Part shown: piece by piece, positions 1 through 5,667 of the stretch
Position numbering within the stretch: the stretch's first letter is position 1
Layout: each line of letters opens with the position of its first letter
Assembly (NCBI GenBank): GCA_026397695.1
Contig: JAPLUJ010000560.1
Coordinates: 1 to 5,667 of the forward strand
Origin: Verrucomicrobiota bacterium
GTDB taxonomy: Bacteria > Verrucomicrobiota > Verrucomicrobiia > Verrucomicrobiales > Akkermansiaceae
Direction: 5' to 3'
DNA: 5,667 nt
Position numbers and translations under genes: made by a program
The notes under the pieces: generated by a model
What the model was told of the DNA's origin: nothing
Database searches by the model: none
Seen by the model: only the letters and a program-made list of their open reading frames with translations

Positions 1-281
1 GGAAAAAACTTGGATTGATCTTCAATCCAAAAGAAATAACGGACAGAGATTGGCTCAGGGAATTTGCACAAGCACCTTCTGTATTAATTTTTGATAAATT
101 TATTCGGGTGTATTTTTCTTGCAGACCGTCGTCGGATGAGAACCCCCATTTCCCCGCCTACCGGTCCGGCCACCGGCTCTTCCAACGGCCTTCACCCCAA
201 AAACAATTTCCTAGCAATCTGTTGCGGGCCGAATTGAGATCTTACGAGATTTGCAAATTGACATCGTCACTATCTTGCTAG
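1..281 (+). pseudogene. N-terminal fragment of a glycosidase-like (GH43/32-type) polysaccharide-cluster protein
   Basis: The frame is open from base 3 to the TAG at 279-281 and its real start is just outside the window. The first ~45 residues contain KKLGLIFNPKEITDRDWL, then EFAQAPSVLIF and RVYFSCRP. From memory, this is the opening of a family of five-bladed beta-propeller, glycosyl-hydrolase-43/32-like proteins found in O-antigen and exopolysaccharide clusters. Those proteins run to about 300 residues and continue after RP with an N-G-Q-Y/F-V-S stretch. Here that resemblance stops after about base 142; the rest of the frame (Pro-, Arg- and Ser-rich) looks non-native and ends early. Base composition changes at the same place: about 33% G+C over 1-120 and about 68% over 121-180. 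I infer a gene broken by recombination or deletion, leaving only its 5' end. The TTG at 15 is an internal codon, not a credible start. No function is expected from the fragment. Confidence 0.55.
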
Positions 282-352
282 ATTTTCACGCTCTCATCGG
301 GTTTTGATTCCGGCTTCATCGTAGTTTCGGCGGTTGATTATGACATCGCCGG

Positions 353-439
353 AAGTTCCTGGTCGATGCCCAACTGCCACGCTTGCTGGCCGTCCGGCTC
401 AACGAGCTTGGGCAAAACGCCCGGCACACCCTCGATGTA
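353..439 (+). pseudogene. Remnant of a DUF5615 PIN-like toxin gene
   Basis: Plus-strand frame 2 encodes KFLVDAQLPRLL followed by LNELGQNARHTLDV, about 29 codons. This matches the N-terminus of DUF5615 proteins: small (~110-residue) PIN-like putative ribonuclease toxins that usually begin M-K-F-L-(V/I)-D-A-Q-L-P and have H-T-L-D near residue 27. The Asp of VDAQLP would be the first acidic active-site residue. The codon where ATG is expected (350-352) reads CGG, and a TGA lies in frame at 341-343, so no normal start remains. After LDV the frame runs into unrelated sequence, so the later conserved acidic residues and the C-terminal strands are missing. No antitoxin partner is recognisable upstream. 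I read it as a dead toxin fragment next to the 3' end of the sugar kinase gene. The match is short but distinctive. Confidence 0.55.
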
Positions 440-490
440 GTCGCGTGTCAAGGGTTCTTGGGTTGCAATATGTTGTCTGTTAGACATGGA

Positions 491-1588
491 TCAGCGCACG
501 ACCCGCGCACCGCCACCGCCGATTTGTTTTTCGACTTCCTTGCGGGTGGCCATCGAGGTGTCACCCGGAGTGGTGGATGCGAGCGCGCCGTGGGCGGCGC
601 CGTAATCGACGGCCTTTTGCGCGTCGTTGAATTCCATGAATCCGAACTGCACACCGGACGCGAACGAATCGCCGCCGCCGACGCGGTCGAGGATTTCAAG
701 TTCGGGATACTTGCGGCTTTCGTGGAAATCACCGGCGTGCCAGAGGATGGCGGACCAATCGTTTTTGGTGGCGGTGATGACGCGGCGCAAAGTGGTGGCG
801 GCCACCTTGAAGTTAGGGAACTCCTTGACCGCGGTTTCGATCATGCGCTTGAAGGCGGCGGTCTCGATGGTGGAAATGTTAGGGTCCGCGCCTTCGACCT
901 CGAAGCCGAGGGATGCGGTGAAGTCCTCCTCGTTGCCGATCATCACATCGACGTGCCGGGCGATTTCGCGGTTCACTTCCCGCGCCTTGGTTAGGCCGCC
1001 GATGGATTTCCACAGCGACGGACGGTAGTTAAGGTCGTAGGAAACCACGGTGCCGTGCTGATGAGCGGCTTGGACGGCCTCCACGGTGAGCGCGGCGGTG
1101 GTTTCTGATAGCGCGGCGAAAATCCCGCCGGTATGGAACCAGCGGACGCCAAGCTTGCCGAAAATGTGATCCCAATCGATGTCGCCGGGCTTGAGTTGCG
1201 AGGCGGCCGTGTTGCCGCGGTCCGGCACGCCGACCGCACCGCGGATGCCGAAGCCGCGCTCGGTGAAGTTCAGGCCGTTTCTAACACCACGACCGATGCC
1301 GTCGTCTTCGCGCCATTGGATGAAATCGGTGGCCACGCCGCCTTGCAGGATCAGGTCTTCAATCAGATGCCCCACCTCGTTGTCGACCAAGGCGGTGACC
1401 ACTGCGGTTTTATAAGCAAAGCATTTCCGCAAGCCGCGCGACGTGTTGTATTCGCCGCCGCCTTCCCACGCGGTGAAGTTGCGGGCGGTACGGATCCGGC
1501 CTTCACCGGGATCGAGACGAAGCATCACTTCGCCCAGCGAAATCTGGTCGAAGGCGCAGGCGGACTTGGGCTTGATGGTCAGGGACAT
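491..1588 (-). CDS. PfkB-family sugar kinase, probable 2-keto-3-deoxygluconate kinase
   Basis: This 365-residue cytoplasmic ribokinase/PfkB-family kinase most likely phosphorylates 2-keto-3-deoxygluconate (KDG) with ATP to give KDPG for an aldolase, in hexuronate or Entner-Doudoroff-type breakdown. Seen in the sequence: a GEVMLRLDPG strand near residues 19-28; WEGGGEYN at 41-48, the substrate-lid/glycine region; SYDLNYRPSLW at 183-193, a stretch typical of KDG kinases; GNEEDF at 218-223; and the PfkB signature DRVGGGDSF at 301-309, where Asp307 is the expected catalytic base. The second glycine of the usual GAGD is here Gly-Gly-Gly-Asp, which still forms the anion hole. Length is slightly above the usual 310-350. 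The ATG at 1588 begins MSLTIKPK; no strong Shine-Dalgarno precedes it. No KDPG aldolase or uronate gene is in the window, so the substrate is inferred from family resemblance; fructokinase or another sugar kinase is the alternative. Confidence 0.85.
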   Translation of the reverse strand: MSLTIKPKSACAFDQISLGEVMLRLDPGEGRIRTARNFTAWEGGGEYNTSRGLRKCFAYKTAVVTALVDNEVGHLIEDLILQGGVATDFIQWREDDGIGRGVRNGLNFTERGFGIRGAVGVPDRGNTAASQLKPGDIDWDHIFGKLGVRWFHTGGIFAALSETTAALTVEAVQAAHQHGTVVSYDLNYRPSLWKSIGGLTKAREVNREIARHVDVMIGNEEDFTASLGFEVEGADPNISTIETAAFKRMIETAVKEFPNFKVAATTLRRVITATKNDWSAILWHAGDFHESRKYPELEILDRVGGGDSFASGVQFGFMEFNDAQKAVDYGAAHGALASTTPGDTSMATRKEVEKQIGGGGARVVR

Positions 1589-1663
1589 GGTCTGCGGGTG
1601 GAGTGGTTAGGGTGAGTGCGCTGAAGTATGGCGGACATGGGTGCTTTGCCTGATGACGACCGA

Positions 1664-1692
1664 AGTAAAGTCGTTAGGACGCCTGCTTGCAA
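1664..1692 (-). promoter_or_regulatory. Candidate sigma-70-type promoter for the sugar kinase
   Basis: Read on the minus strand there is TTGCAA (1692-1687), a 17-base spacer, then TTTACT (1669-1664). Each box matches the consensus at 4 of 6 positions. Transcription would start near 1656, giving a leader of about 70 bases before the kinase ATG at 1588. The -35 box lies inside the palindrome GCTTGCAAGC (1685-1694), which could be a small operator for a repressor, as sugar-acid genes are often repressed. Matches of this quality arise by chance, so this is only a candidate. Confidence 0.2.
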
Positions 1693-1922
1693 GCTTTTCC
1701 GCAGCGTATTGCATGACCAACTCCAACTCTAGCCCGCCCTGCTCACATAAACCTCCCGTCGGACGAGTTGTCGTTAGTAGGGTGATTTGTTTGAATACGA
1801 AACACCCACCCAACTAGTTCATCCGCACCCAAAGGTGGCGCATTTCACAGTCGCTCGATTCACCTCCCCTATGGAGTTTTGACGCGAGGGCGCAAACCCT
1901 TGATTGCTTGTCTTCATCCACG

Positions 1923-1944
1923 ATGCGAAGCGCCTCTTCCGCAT
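1923..1944 (-). other. Stem-loop downstream of the nuclease gene
   Basis: ATGCGAAG (1923-1930) pairs with CTTCCGCAT (1936-1944): eight base pairs with one bulged C and a five-base loop. It starts 19 bases past the nuclease stop codon (1964-1966) in the transcription direction. No T-run follows on the minus strand, so it is not a textbook rho-independent terminator. It might stabilise or end the methylase-nuclease transcript, or be chance. Confidence 0.3.
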
Positions 1945-1963
1945 GCCAAGCCGAGTTCGGTGC

Positions 1964-2530
1964 CTAAGCGAGGGCGGATATCCAACCGTTAATTTTCCCG
2001 ATCCAATGATTGAAGGTGTGCTCCTGCACAAAAGCGATCATGGCCATGAAGTCATGGGCCGCGCCATGATGCCCGAATTTGAAGCGTTGCATTCCACCAG
2101 TGGAACCCGGCTCGGTGATGACGTATTCGCGCTCATCGCGATCATTGCCCTTTGGGGTGGGCAGGCGTTTGCACTCGATGGGAAAAAGGGCATCAAATTG
2201 GCTGTGTCGGCGGCCTTCAATGATGAGTGAGGCGGCTCTCGGTTTCACGGTGAGATCGATCTTGCGGCCGGCGTGGGTTTCATCACCCGTTTCAGTGCGG
2301 AACTGAACGTGGCTCCAGTTTTCCGAGTCATGGACGGCACTGTTGAGATAATCACAGAGGTGCCCGGTCAAGGCGGTTTCGCCTTGTTTCTGCGGTCGAT
2401 CGGGATGATCGCGCCATGCCGGTAATTGTTGAGAGATGAAGGCCACCAGTTCGTGCTTCACCGTGCAAGGCAGATGGATCTCCCGGTCAAGTCGGCCTGA
2501 GTGAACGTCATGGGAGCCTTCTGCCAGCAT
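1964..2530 (-). CDS. PD-(D/E)XK-type nuclease, putative restriction partner of the methylase
   Basis: This 188-residue soluble protein has the spacing of a PD-(D/E)XK endonuclease fold. Glu51 sits in a helix reading GETALTGHLCDYLN (50-63), as in motif I. Asp92 lies in RKIDLTV (89-95). Glu119 and Lys121 form the E-x-K of FPIECKRL (116-123). After this come a conserved-looking REYV (134-137) and a G-G-M-Q-R-F segment near 145-150. These residues would bind metal and cut DNA. There is no signal peptide, membrane segment or separate DNA-binding domain. It lies directly behind the large methylase gene on the same strand, so it is probably translated from the same mRNA and takes its target or partner from that protein. 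ATG at 2530 is used, 12 bases after the methylase stop. A TTG at 2539 would add MSI and has AAGGA nine bases upstream, so it may be the true start. I recognise the fold pattern but not a named family; cleavage is inferred. Confidence 0.7.
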   Translation of the reverse strand: MLAEGSHDVHSGRLDREIHLPCTVKHELVAFISQQLPAWRDHPDRPQKQGETALTGHLCDYLNSAVHDSENWSHVQFRTETGDETHAGRKIDLTVKPRAASLIIEGRRHSQFDALFPIECKRLPTPKGNDRDEREYVITEPGSTGGMQRFKFGHHGAAHDFMAMIAFVQEHTFNHWIGKINGWISALA

Positions 2531-2542
2531 GATCGACAAAAG

Positions 2543-5389
2543 TTAGAATCCTTGTTCGGCCAAGTCCGCCAGGGTTTCGTCGGCATCACGCAGGGCCACG
2601 GAGCGGAGCCAGTAGCGCAGCCGGTCAGGTTTCAGCAGATAGATACATGCACCATCGTAAAGCCGGGCGATTCGGGTGATGTTGAGTCCACCACCGCGCC
2701 TTTCGCGCAACAGCGCATCGACCTTGCCTTTCAACTCCTCCGCTCCACTCCAGTCCACCTTGCATTTACCAAAGATGTATGGCTGGCAGATCACACCAGG
2801 CCAAACCTGCGGCGGCAAGGCCCGCAACTTGTTCTTTCTGTAGATGCCGTTAATCCGCGAGGTATAAACCACGTTGAAAGCAGGCAGTTCAGGTTCTCCT
2901 GGTTCCCTCATCGCGGATGAGTCTTCGCCGAGGCGGATGAGATCGCGGTAGTAGTCCACGATGTCGGATATAAGAATTATCTCATGACTTGAAAGGCATA
3001 AAGTCTCAGACTTAGGATACGGCAGCGAGAAAATGTCTACCCCAGACAGGGTTGTCGCATGTTGGGTAAATAACTTCACGCTGGTGGCCGCGACAAATGC
3101 CCTAAGAACAGAATTGTAATTGGAGAAGAATCTCTGAATTGCTGATAATTGTTCGTGCTCAGAATCCTTTGCGCAAAAGCCGACTGTTTGGTTCTTGTAT
3201 GTTAAATATGACTTTGTCCAAAGCCCGTGGTGTAGATCGTATTGCTCGCGAACCAGGAGCATTGGCGGTGTGAACCTTCGCTCCGAGCGGGGACCCTCAA
3301 TAAGCTTGTCGGGCGCCTTCGTGATCGCCGACGAATTGATTCCATCCTTGGTAATCGCTTCGGACGGGAGAAGAGGGCGACCGAGGATATGTGACGCTGG
3401 GCGAGAGACCCCTCGGCTGCCTTCGATAAAACCTTCACCAAAATCCCAACCCATCTCATCGGCATATTGGGCCAGTGTTCTGATTTTCTTCAGCCGACTT
3501 GCAAAGGCCAAGACCCGTCCTCCACCGAGTAAATCACTCCTCCACACGCCGTCGTTATTGGCTGCCAGCTCACGCGGCAGCCAGTGCATGTCGTAGTAGT
3601 CGATGTCGAATCCTTGCTCGGCATCGGCGCGTCCGCTGCGGCGGAAGGTGGCGTGGAGGATTTTCCTGTTAGGTGGTGCTGGCTGCGCCTCGGCGACCAC
3701 CGCTATCACTTTGGTATCCGCCGAACCCTTTTGGAAGAGCCCACGCACCGAGATGAAGTCGAGAATCTCCCGCACGTCCCAACGCTCAATGAATTTCCGC
3801 CGAAAACCGAGAGACTGCTGGTTATAGAGAAAGTTATACTGCTGGAGCATCGACAAGACGCCACCGGAGGCCAACATTTCCATGGACTCGTGAAGGAAGA
3901 GATAAGCGACCTGCTTGTCCGGCAAGTCACCGTGCTTTTCTTGATAGCGGTCATAAGCCCGCTGGGCTCCTTCAGTGGTGAGCTTTGAAGCGAAGGGGGG
4001 ATTACCGACGACGACGCCTACCCTTTCCTTCACTTTCCCCTTCTCCCGGGCTTCAAAGAAACATCCGGTGTGGATAAACCTTTCTTTCAACAGCGGGAAT
4101 AGCTTCACACTGGCCCGAATCTCCATTGGCTCCAGCGCGTCGCACACAGCGAGGCAGAGACTGAAGGAGGCGAGCTCCACGGCACCCTCTTCCAAGTCCA
4201 CACCACGGATGCGGGAGGTCAACAGCTTCTTGAGAACGGTCTGGTTGGGGCGCTTCCAATCGTTGCGAAACCGCCAGTGGAGAACGAGGCGCTTGTAGGC
4301 TTCCACCAGAAAGATTCCAGATCCACAGGCTCCATCCAGGATGACTTCATCGTTCAGGTCCAGACGATCCAGCCGTTCCCAGCTCAAGACTTCGCCCAAC
4401 ATGAGGCGCACCAGGAATTGCGGAGTATAGACCGCAACCGAAGAATCATGAACAAAAAGTTGGTAGATGTGGCTGATCAACTCCACAGGCAGGTCGGCAA
4501 ACGAGTAACGCTTCCAGAGGGTAAGCTGGCCGCTGGATTCCTGGCGCGCCTCGATCAACCGCGCAAAGCGGGGAAGTTGTTTGCTTGAGGACAATGTCTC
4601 ACGCTCCTCATCACTCAGGATGAAAACATGGCCGTTGAAGCGATCTTCAAGATGTTCGAGCAAGCCGACCAGCGCTGGACCATCTGCGAGAACCTGAAAG
4701 AACTTGTTCGCGCCTTTCTTAAACCTATCAAAATAGCCCGCCTCAAAGACGTCTCGCTCTTCAAGGTAGGCAATCAGGACGCTCAAAATGAGCAACTTGC
4801 GTCTAAGTACTTTGGGTAGGATACCTTCCCGATTCAGGTCATCGTAAAGCTTCTTGACCGCGTTGATGAGGGCCTTCTGTGCCGCCAAATTGCTCGAGAG
4901 GAGTTTCTTACACACCTGAGGGTCATCCCAAAGGGTGCCATTGCGCAGGCGCCCGGCGTTCCACCAGGGATCATTGGCAACTTGGGACGCCAGTTTGAGC
5001 GTCTTGAATGGCTTGCACACGATCTGGCCGTCCTTCTCAAAATCGGGGCGGTGTGCGCAGCGGAAGAGCTGCACCAGCCCCGCGGTGACCCGATAGACGA
5101 GAGGCACGCCACCCCAACTCCAGAGCCGCTGATGAAGGTGAGCAAAATCCGGATCTTGGGACGGTCCATCAGAACGATAGATGAAGGCTTGGGCAATTGG
5201 CGGTTTTCCATCATGAGGTGCCTCGAAAAAAACCGCCTGCGCCTTGTAAAATGCGGCCTTTTCCATGATGACGACCTGTTCTGGCAGCAGCTTTTTCCGG
5301 TCATATCCTTCCACCGAAACGAGTCCCTCCCCGGCTGCGGCTATATGGCCGTGGCCGAATTCGAGGAGCCACCCTGCTTTATTGTTCAT
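2543..5389 (-). CDS. Eco57I/type IIG-like N6-adenine DNA methyltransferase with target-recognition region
   Basis: This 948-residue protein likely transfers a methyl group from S-adenosylmethionine to adenine N6 within a specific DNA site. In order: an N-terminal alpha/beta domain (~1-130) with AVFFEA (52-57), PPIAQAFIY (63-71), LHQRLWSWGG (85-94) and LVQLFRCAH (105-113); a helical linker (~130-310); and the methylase core. The core shows YTPQFLVRLML (from 321), AdoMet motif I DGACGSGIF (352-360), acidic motif II GVD (396-398) and catalytic motif IV NPPF (463-466). From about 580 to 790 lies a target-recognition region closing with SLPYP, as in type I and type IIG enzymes, followed by a basic C-terminal domain. 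Numbering uses ATG at 5389; a GTG at 5395 would add two residues. The order fits a fused modification-specificity subunit of ~950 residues, but no intact nuclease motif is visible in its N-terminus. The nuclease gene follows at once, suggesting one operon. A regulatory methylase or a type I/ISP relative remains possible. Confidence 0.85.
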   Translation of the reverse strand: MNNKAGWLLEFGHGHIAAAGEGLVSVEGYDRKKLLPEQVVIMEKAAFYKAQAVFFEAPHDGKPPIAQAFIYRSDGPSQDPDFAHLHQRLWSWGGVPLVYRVTAGLVQLFRCAHRPDFEKDGQIVCKPFKTLKLASQVANDPWWNAGRLRNGTLWDDPQVCKKLLSSNLAAQKALINAVKKLYDDLNREGILPKVLRRKLLILSVLIAYLEERDVFEAGYFDRFKKGANKFFQVLADGPALVGLLEHLEDRFNGHVFILSDEERETLSSSKQLPRFARLIEARQESSGQLTLWKRYSFADLPVELISHIYQLFVHDSSVAVYTPQFLVRLMLGEVLSWERLDRLDLNDEVILDGACGSGIFLVEAYKRLVLHWRFRNDWKRPNQTVLKKLLTSRIRGVDLEEGAVELASFSLCLAVCDALEPMEIRASVKLFPLLKERFIHTGCFFEAREKGKVKERVGVVVGNPPFASKLTTEGAQRAYDRYQEKHGDLPDKQVAYLFLHESMEMLASGGVLSMLQQYNFLYNQQSLGFRRKFIERWDVREILDFISVRGLFQKGSADTKVIAVVAEAQPAPPNRKILHATFRRSGRADAEQGFDIDYYDMHWLPRELAANNDGVWRSDLLGGGRVLAFASRLKKIRTLAQYADEMGWDFGEGFIEGSRGVSRPASHILGRPLLPSEAITKDGINSSAITKAPDKLIEGPRSERRFTPPMLLVREQYDLHHGLWTKSYLTYKNQTVGFCAKDSEHEQLSAIQRFFSNYNSVLRAFVAATSVKLFTQHATTLSGVDIFSLPYPKSETLCLSSHEIILISDIVDYYRDLIRLGEDSSAMREPGEPELPAFNVVYTSRINGIYRKNKLRALPPQVWPGVICQPYIFGKCKVDWSGAEELKGKVDALLRERRGGGLNITRIARLYDGACIYLLKPDRLRYWLRSVALRDADETLADLAEQGF

Positions 5390-5406
5390 TTGCACACTTT
5401 TGAGTG

Positions 5407-5436
5407 ATTAGAAGGCAAAGTGGCCCGGCTGTCCAA
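5407..5436 (-). promoter_or_regulatory. Candidate sigma-70-type promoter for the methylase-nuclease operon
   Basis: On the minus strand, TTGGAC (5436-5431) is followed by an 18-base spacer and TCTAAT (5412-5407). Each box matches the consensus at 4 of 6 positions. Transcription would begin around 5400, giving a leader of about ten bases before the ATG at 5389. That agrees with the absence of a Shine-Dalgarno site there and would make the message nearly leaderless. The site lies in the 108-base gap after alaS, so the module could be transcribed on its own instead of by read-through. Confidence 0.3.
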
Positions 5437-5497
5437 TCAAAAATTTAGTGGTGTGGAAGAATTTTCGGCACGGTCATTCGATTAATTTGTCGAACCT

Positions 5498-5667
5498 TCA
5501 AATTCCCAGCATTCCGGTAGCCGCAGCCTTGATTGCCGCGAGTTTTTCGCGTTGGGGAGCGGCGCCGCGGGCCTGGTCCGGCTTGCCGCCGCCCTTGCCG
5601 CCGGCGATGGCGGCGAGGTCGCGCAGCAGGTCGCCGGCCTTGAGGCCTGCTGTTAGGGCGGCGGGAC
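5498..5667 (-). CDS. alaS: Alanyl-tRNA synthetase, C-terminal end (partial)
   Basis: Only the last 55 codons and the TGA stop (5500-5498) are present; the gene continues beyond the right edge. The peptide reads [20 protein letters not shown] and then [10 protein letters not shown]. This is the hallmark end of the DHHA1 domain of bacterial alanyl-tRNA synthetase, whose usual form is K-A-G-(D/E)-(L/I)-(V/L), then G-G-(K/R)-G-G-G-(R/K)-P-D-x-A-x-G. The DHHA1/C-Ala region helps position tRNA(Ala) for aminoacylation and editing in the cytoplasm. The closing helix, [14 protein letters not shown], matches the place where this family normally stops, so the 3' end appears intact. It is the housekeeping gene that marks one side of the accessory methylase-nuclease module. 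Confidence 0.9.
   Translation of the reverse strand, partial: PAALTAGLKAGDLLRDLAAIAGGKGGGKPDQARGAAPQREKLAAIKAAATGMLGI

Larger units (their letters stand above)
1589..1963. other. Intergenic spacer between nuclease and sugar kinase genes
   Basis: This 375-base stretch holds no gene I can support. Short open frames exist on both strands (for example minus 1607-1813), but their translations resemble no family and carry no recognisable start region. What can be seen is a stem-loop just after the nuclease stop (1923-1944), a perfect 10-base palindrome GCTTGCAAGC (1685-1694), and a weak sigma-70-like promoter pointing at the kinase. It probably separates the restriction module from the kinase transcription unit. 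Confidence 0.5.

Noticed and set aside
161..176. CCGGT-N6-ACCGG hairpin in the left-edge mosaic
   Set aside because: Short GC-rich palindromes like this are common by chance and nothing nearby gives it a role.
338..487. A 49-residue minus-strand frame starting ATG three bases after the kinase stop
   Set aside because: It is antisense to the recognisable DUF5615 stretch, resembles no family known to me, and its apparent coherence is probably a shadow of that sequence.
383..994. Long plus-strand frame (203 codons) over the kinase 3' half
   Set aside because: Apart from the short DUF5615 stretch it is the antisense shadow of the kinase, whose PfkB motifs are clear.
479..996. GTTRRRY heptamers (GTTAGAC at 479, GTTAGGC at 990) as possible integron attC ends
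   Set aside because: No partner RYYYAAC core lies on the same strand within attC distance, no imperfect inverted arms are seen, and the second lies inside the kinase gene.
1607..1813. 68-codon minus-strand frame upstream of the kinase
   Set aside because: No recognisable family, no ribosome binding site, and composition like non-coding sequence.
1904..2230. 108-codon plus-strand frame opposite the nuclease gene
   Set aside because: Antisense to the D92/E119-x-K121 nuclease frame, and its translation shows no family resemblance.
5477..5494. Inverted repeat TTCGA-N8-TCGAA just after alaS as a terminator
   Set aside because: The stem is only five base pairs and no T-run follows on the minus strand; too weak to call.

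Overview
The window looks like a moderately GC-rich bacterial chromosome. By hand count the kinase gene is roughly 60% G+C, with lower-GC patches elsewhere. The source is probably a member of Verrucomicrobiota or a similar lineage. That is a weak inference from the character of the sugar kinase and alanyl-tRNA synthetase proteins and from the lack of clear Shine-Dalgarno sites; no rRNA or tRNA gene is present to settle it. All intact genes lie on the minus strand, so they read from right to left.

Layout in transcription order: (1) 5498-5667, the 3' end of alaS, cut by the window edge. (2) 2543-5389, a 948-residue DNA adenine methyltransferase of the Eco57I/type IIG style, with an N-terminal domain, a helical linker, a gamma-class N6-adenine methylase core and a C-terminal target-recognition region. 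(3) 1964-2530, a 188-residue protein with a PD-(D/E)XK nuclease pattern, starting just downstream of the methylase stop. (4) 1589-1963, a 375-base spacer with no convincing gene. (5) 491-1588, a PfkB-family sugar kinase of the 2-keto-3-deoxygluconate kinase type. (6) 1-490, a mosaic with two plus-strand gene remnants: the first ~45 residues of a glycosidase-like polysaccharide-cluster protein, ending where base composition jumps, and a ~29-codon piece of a DUF5615 PIN-like toxin without a start codon or C-terminal half.

The centre of interest is the methylase-nuclease pair. The large protein carries the methylation and recognition parts, and the small protein carries the only intact nuclease motif visible in the window. 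The simplest reading is a compact restriction-modification or related anti-phage module, in which the large protein marks or recognises DNA and the small one cuts it. It sits between two housekeeping genes. The broken foreign-looking genes at the left edge suggest a site where accessory DNA comes and goes. I cannot tell from sequence alone whether this two-gene arrangement has already been described.
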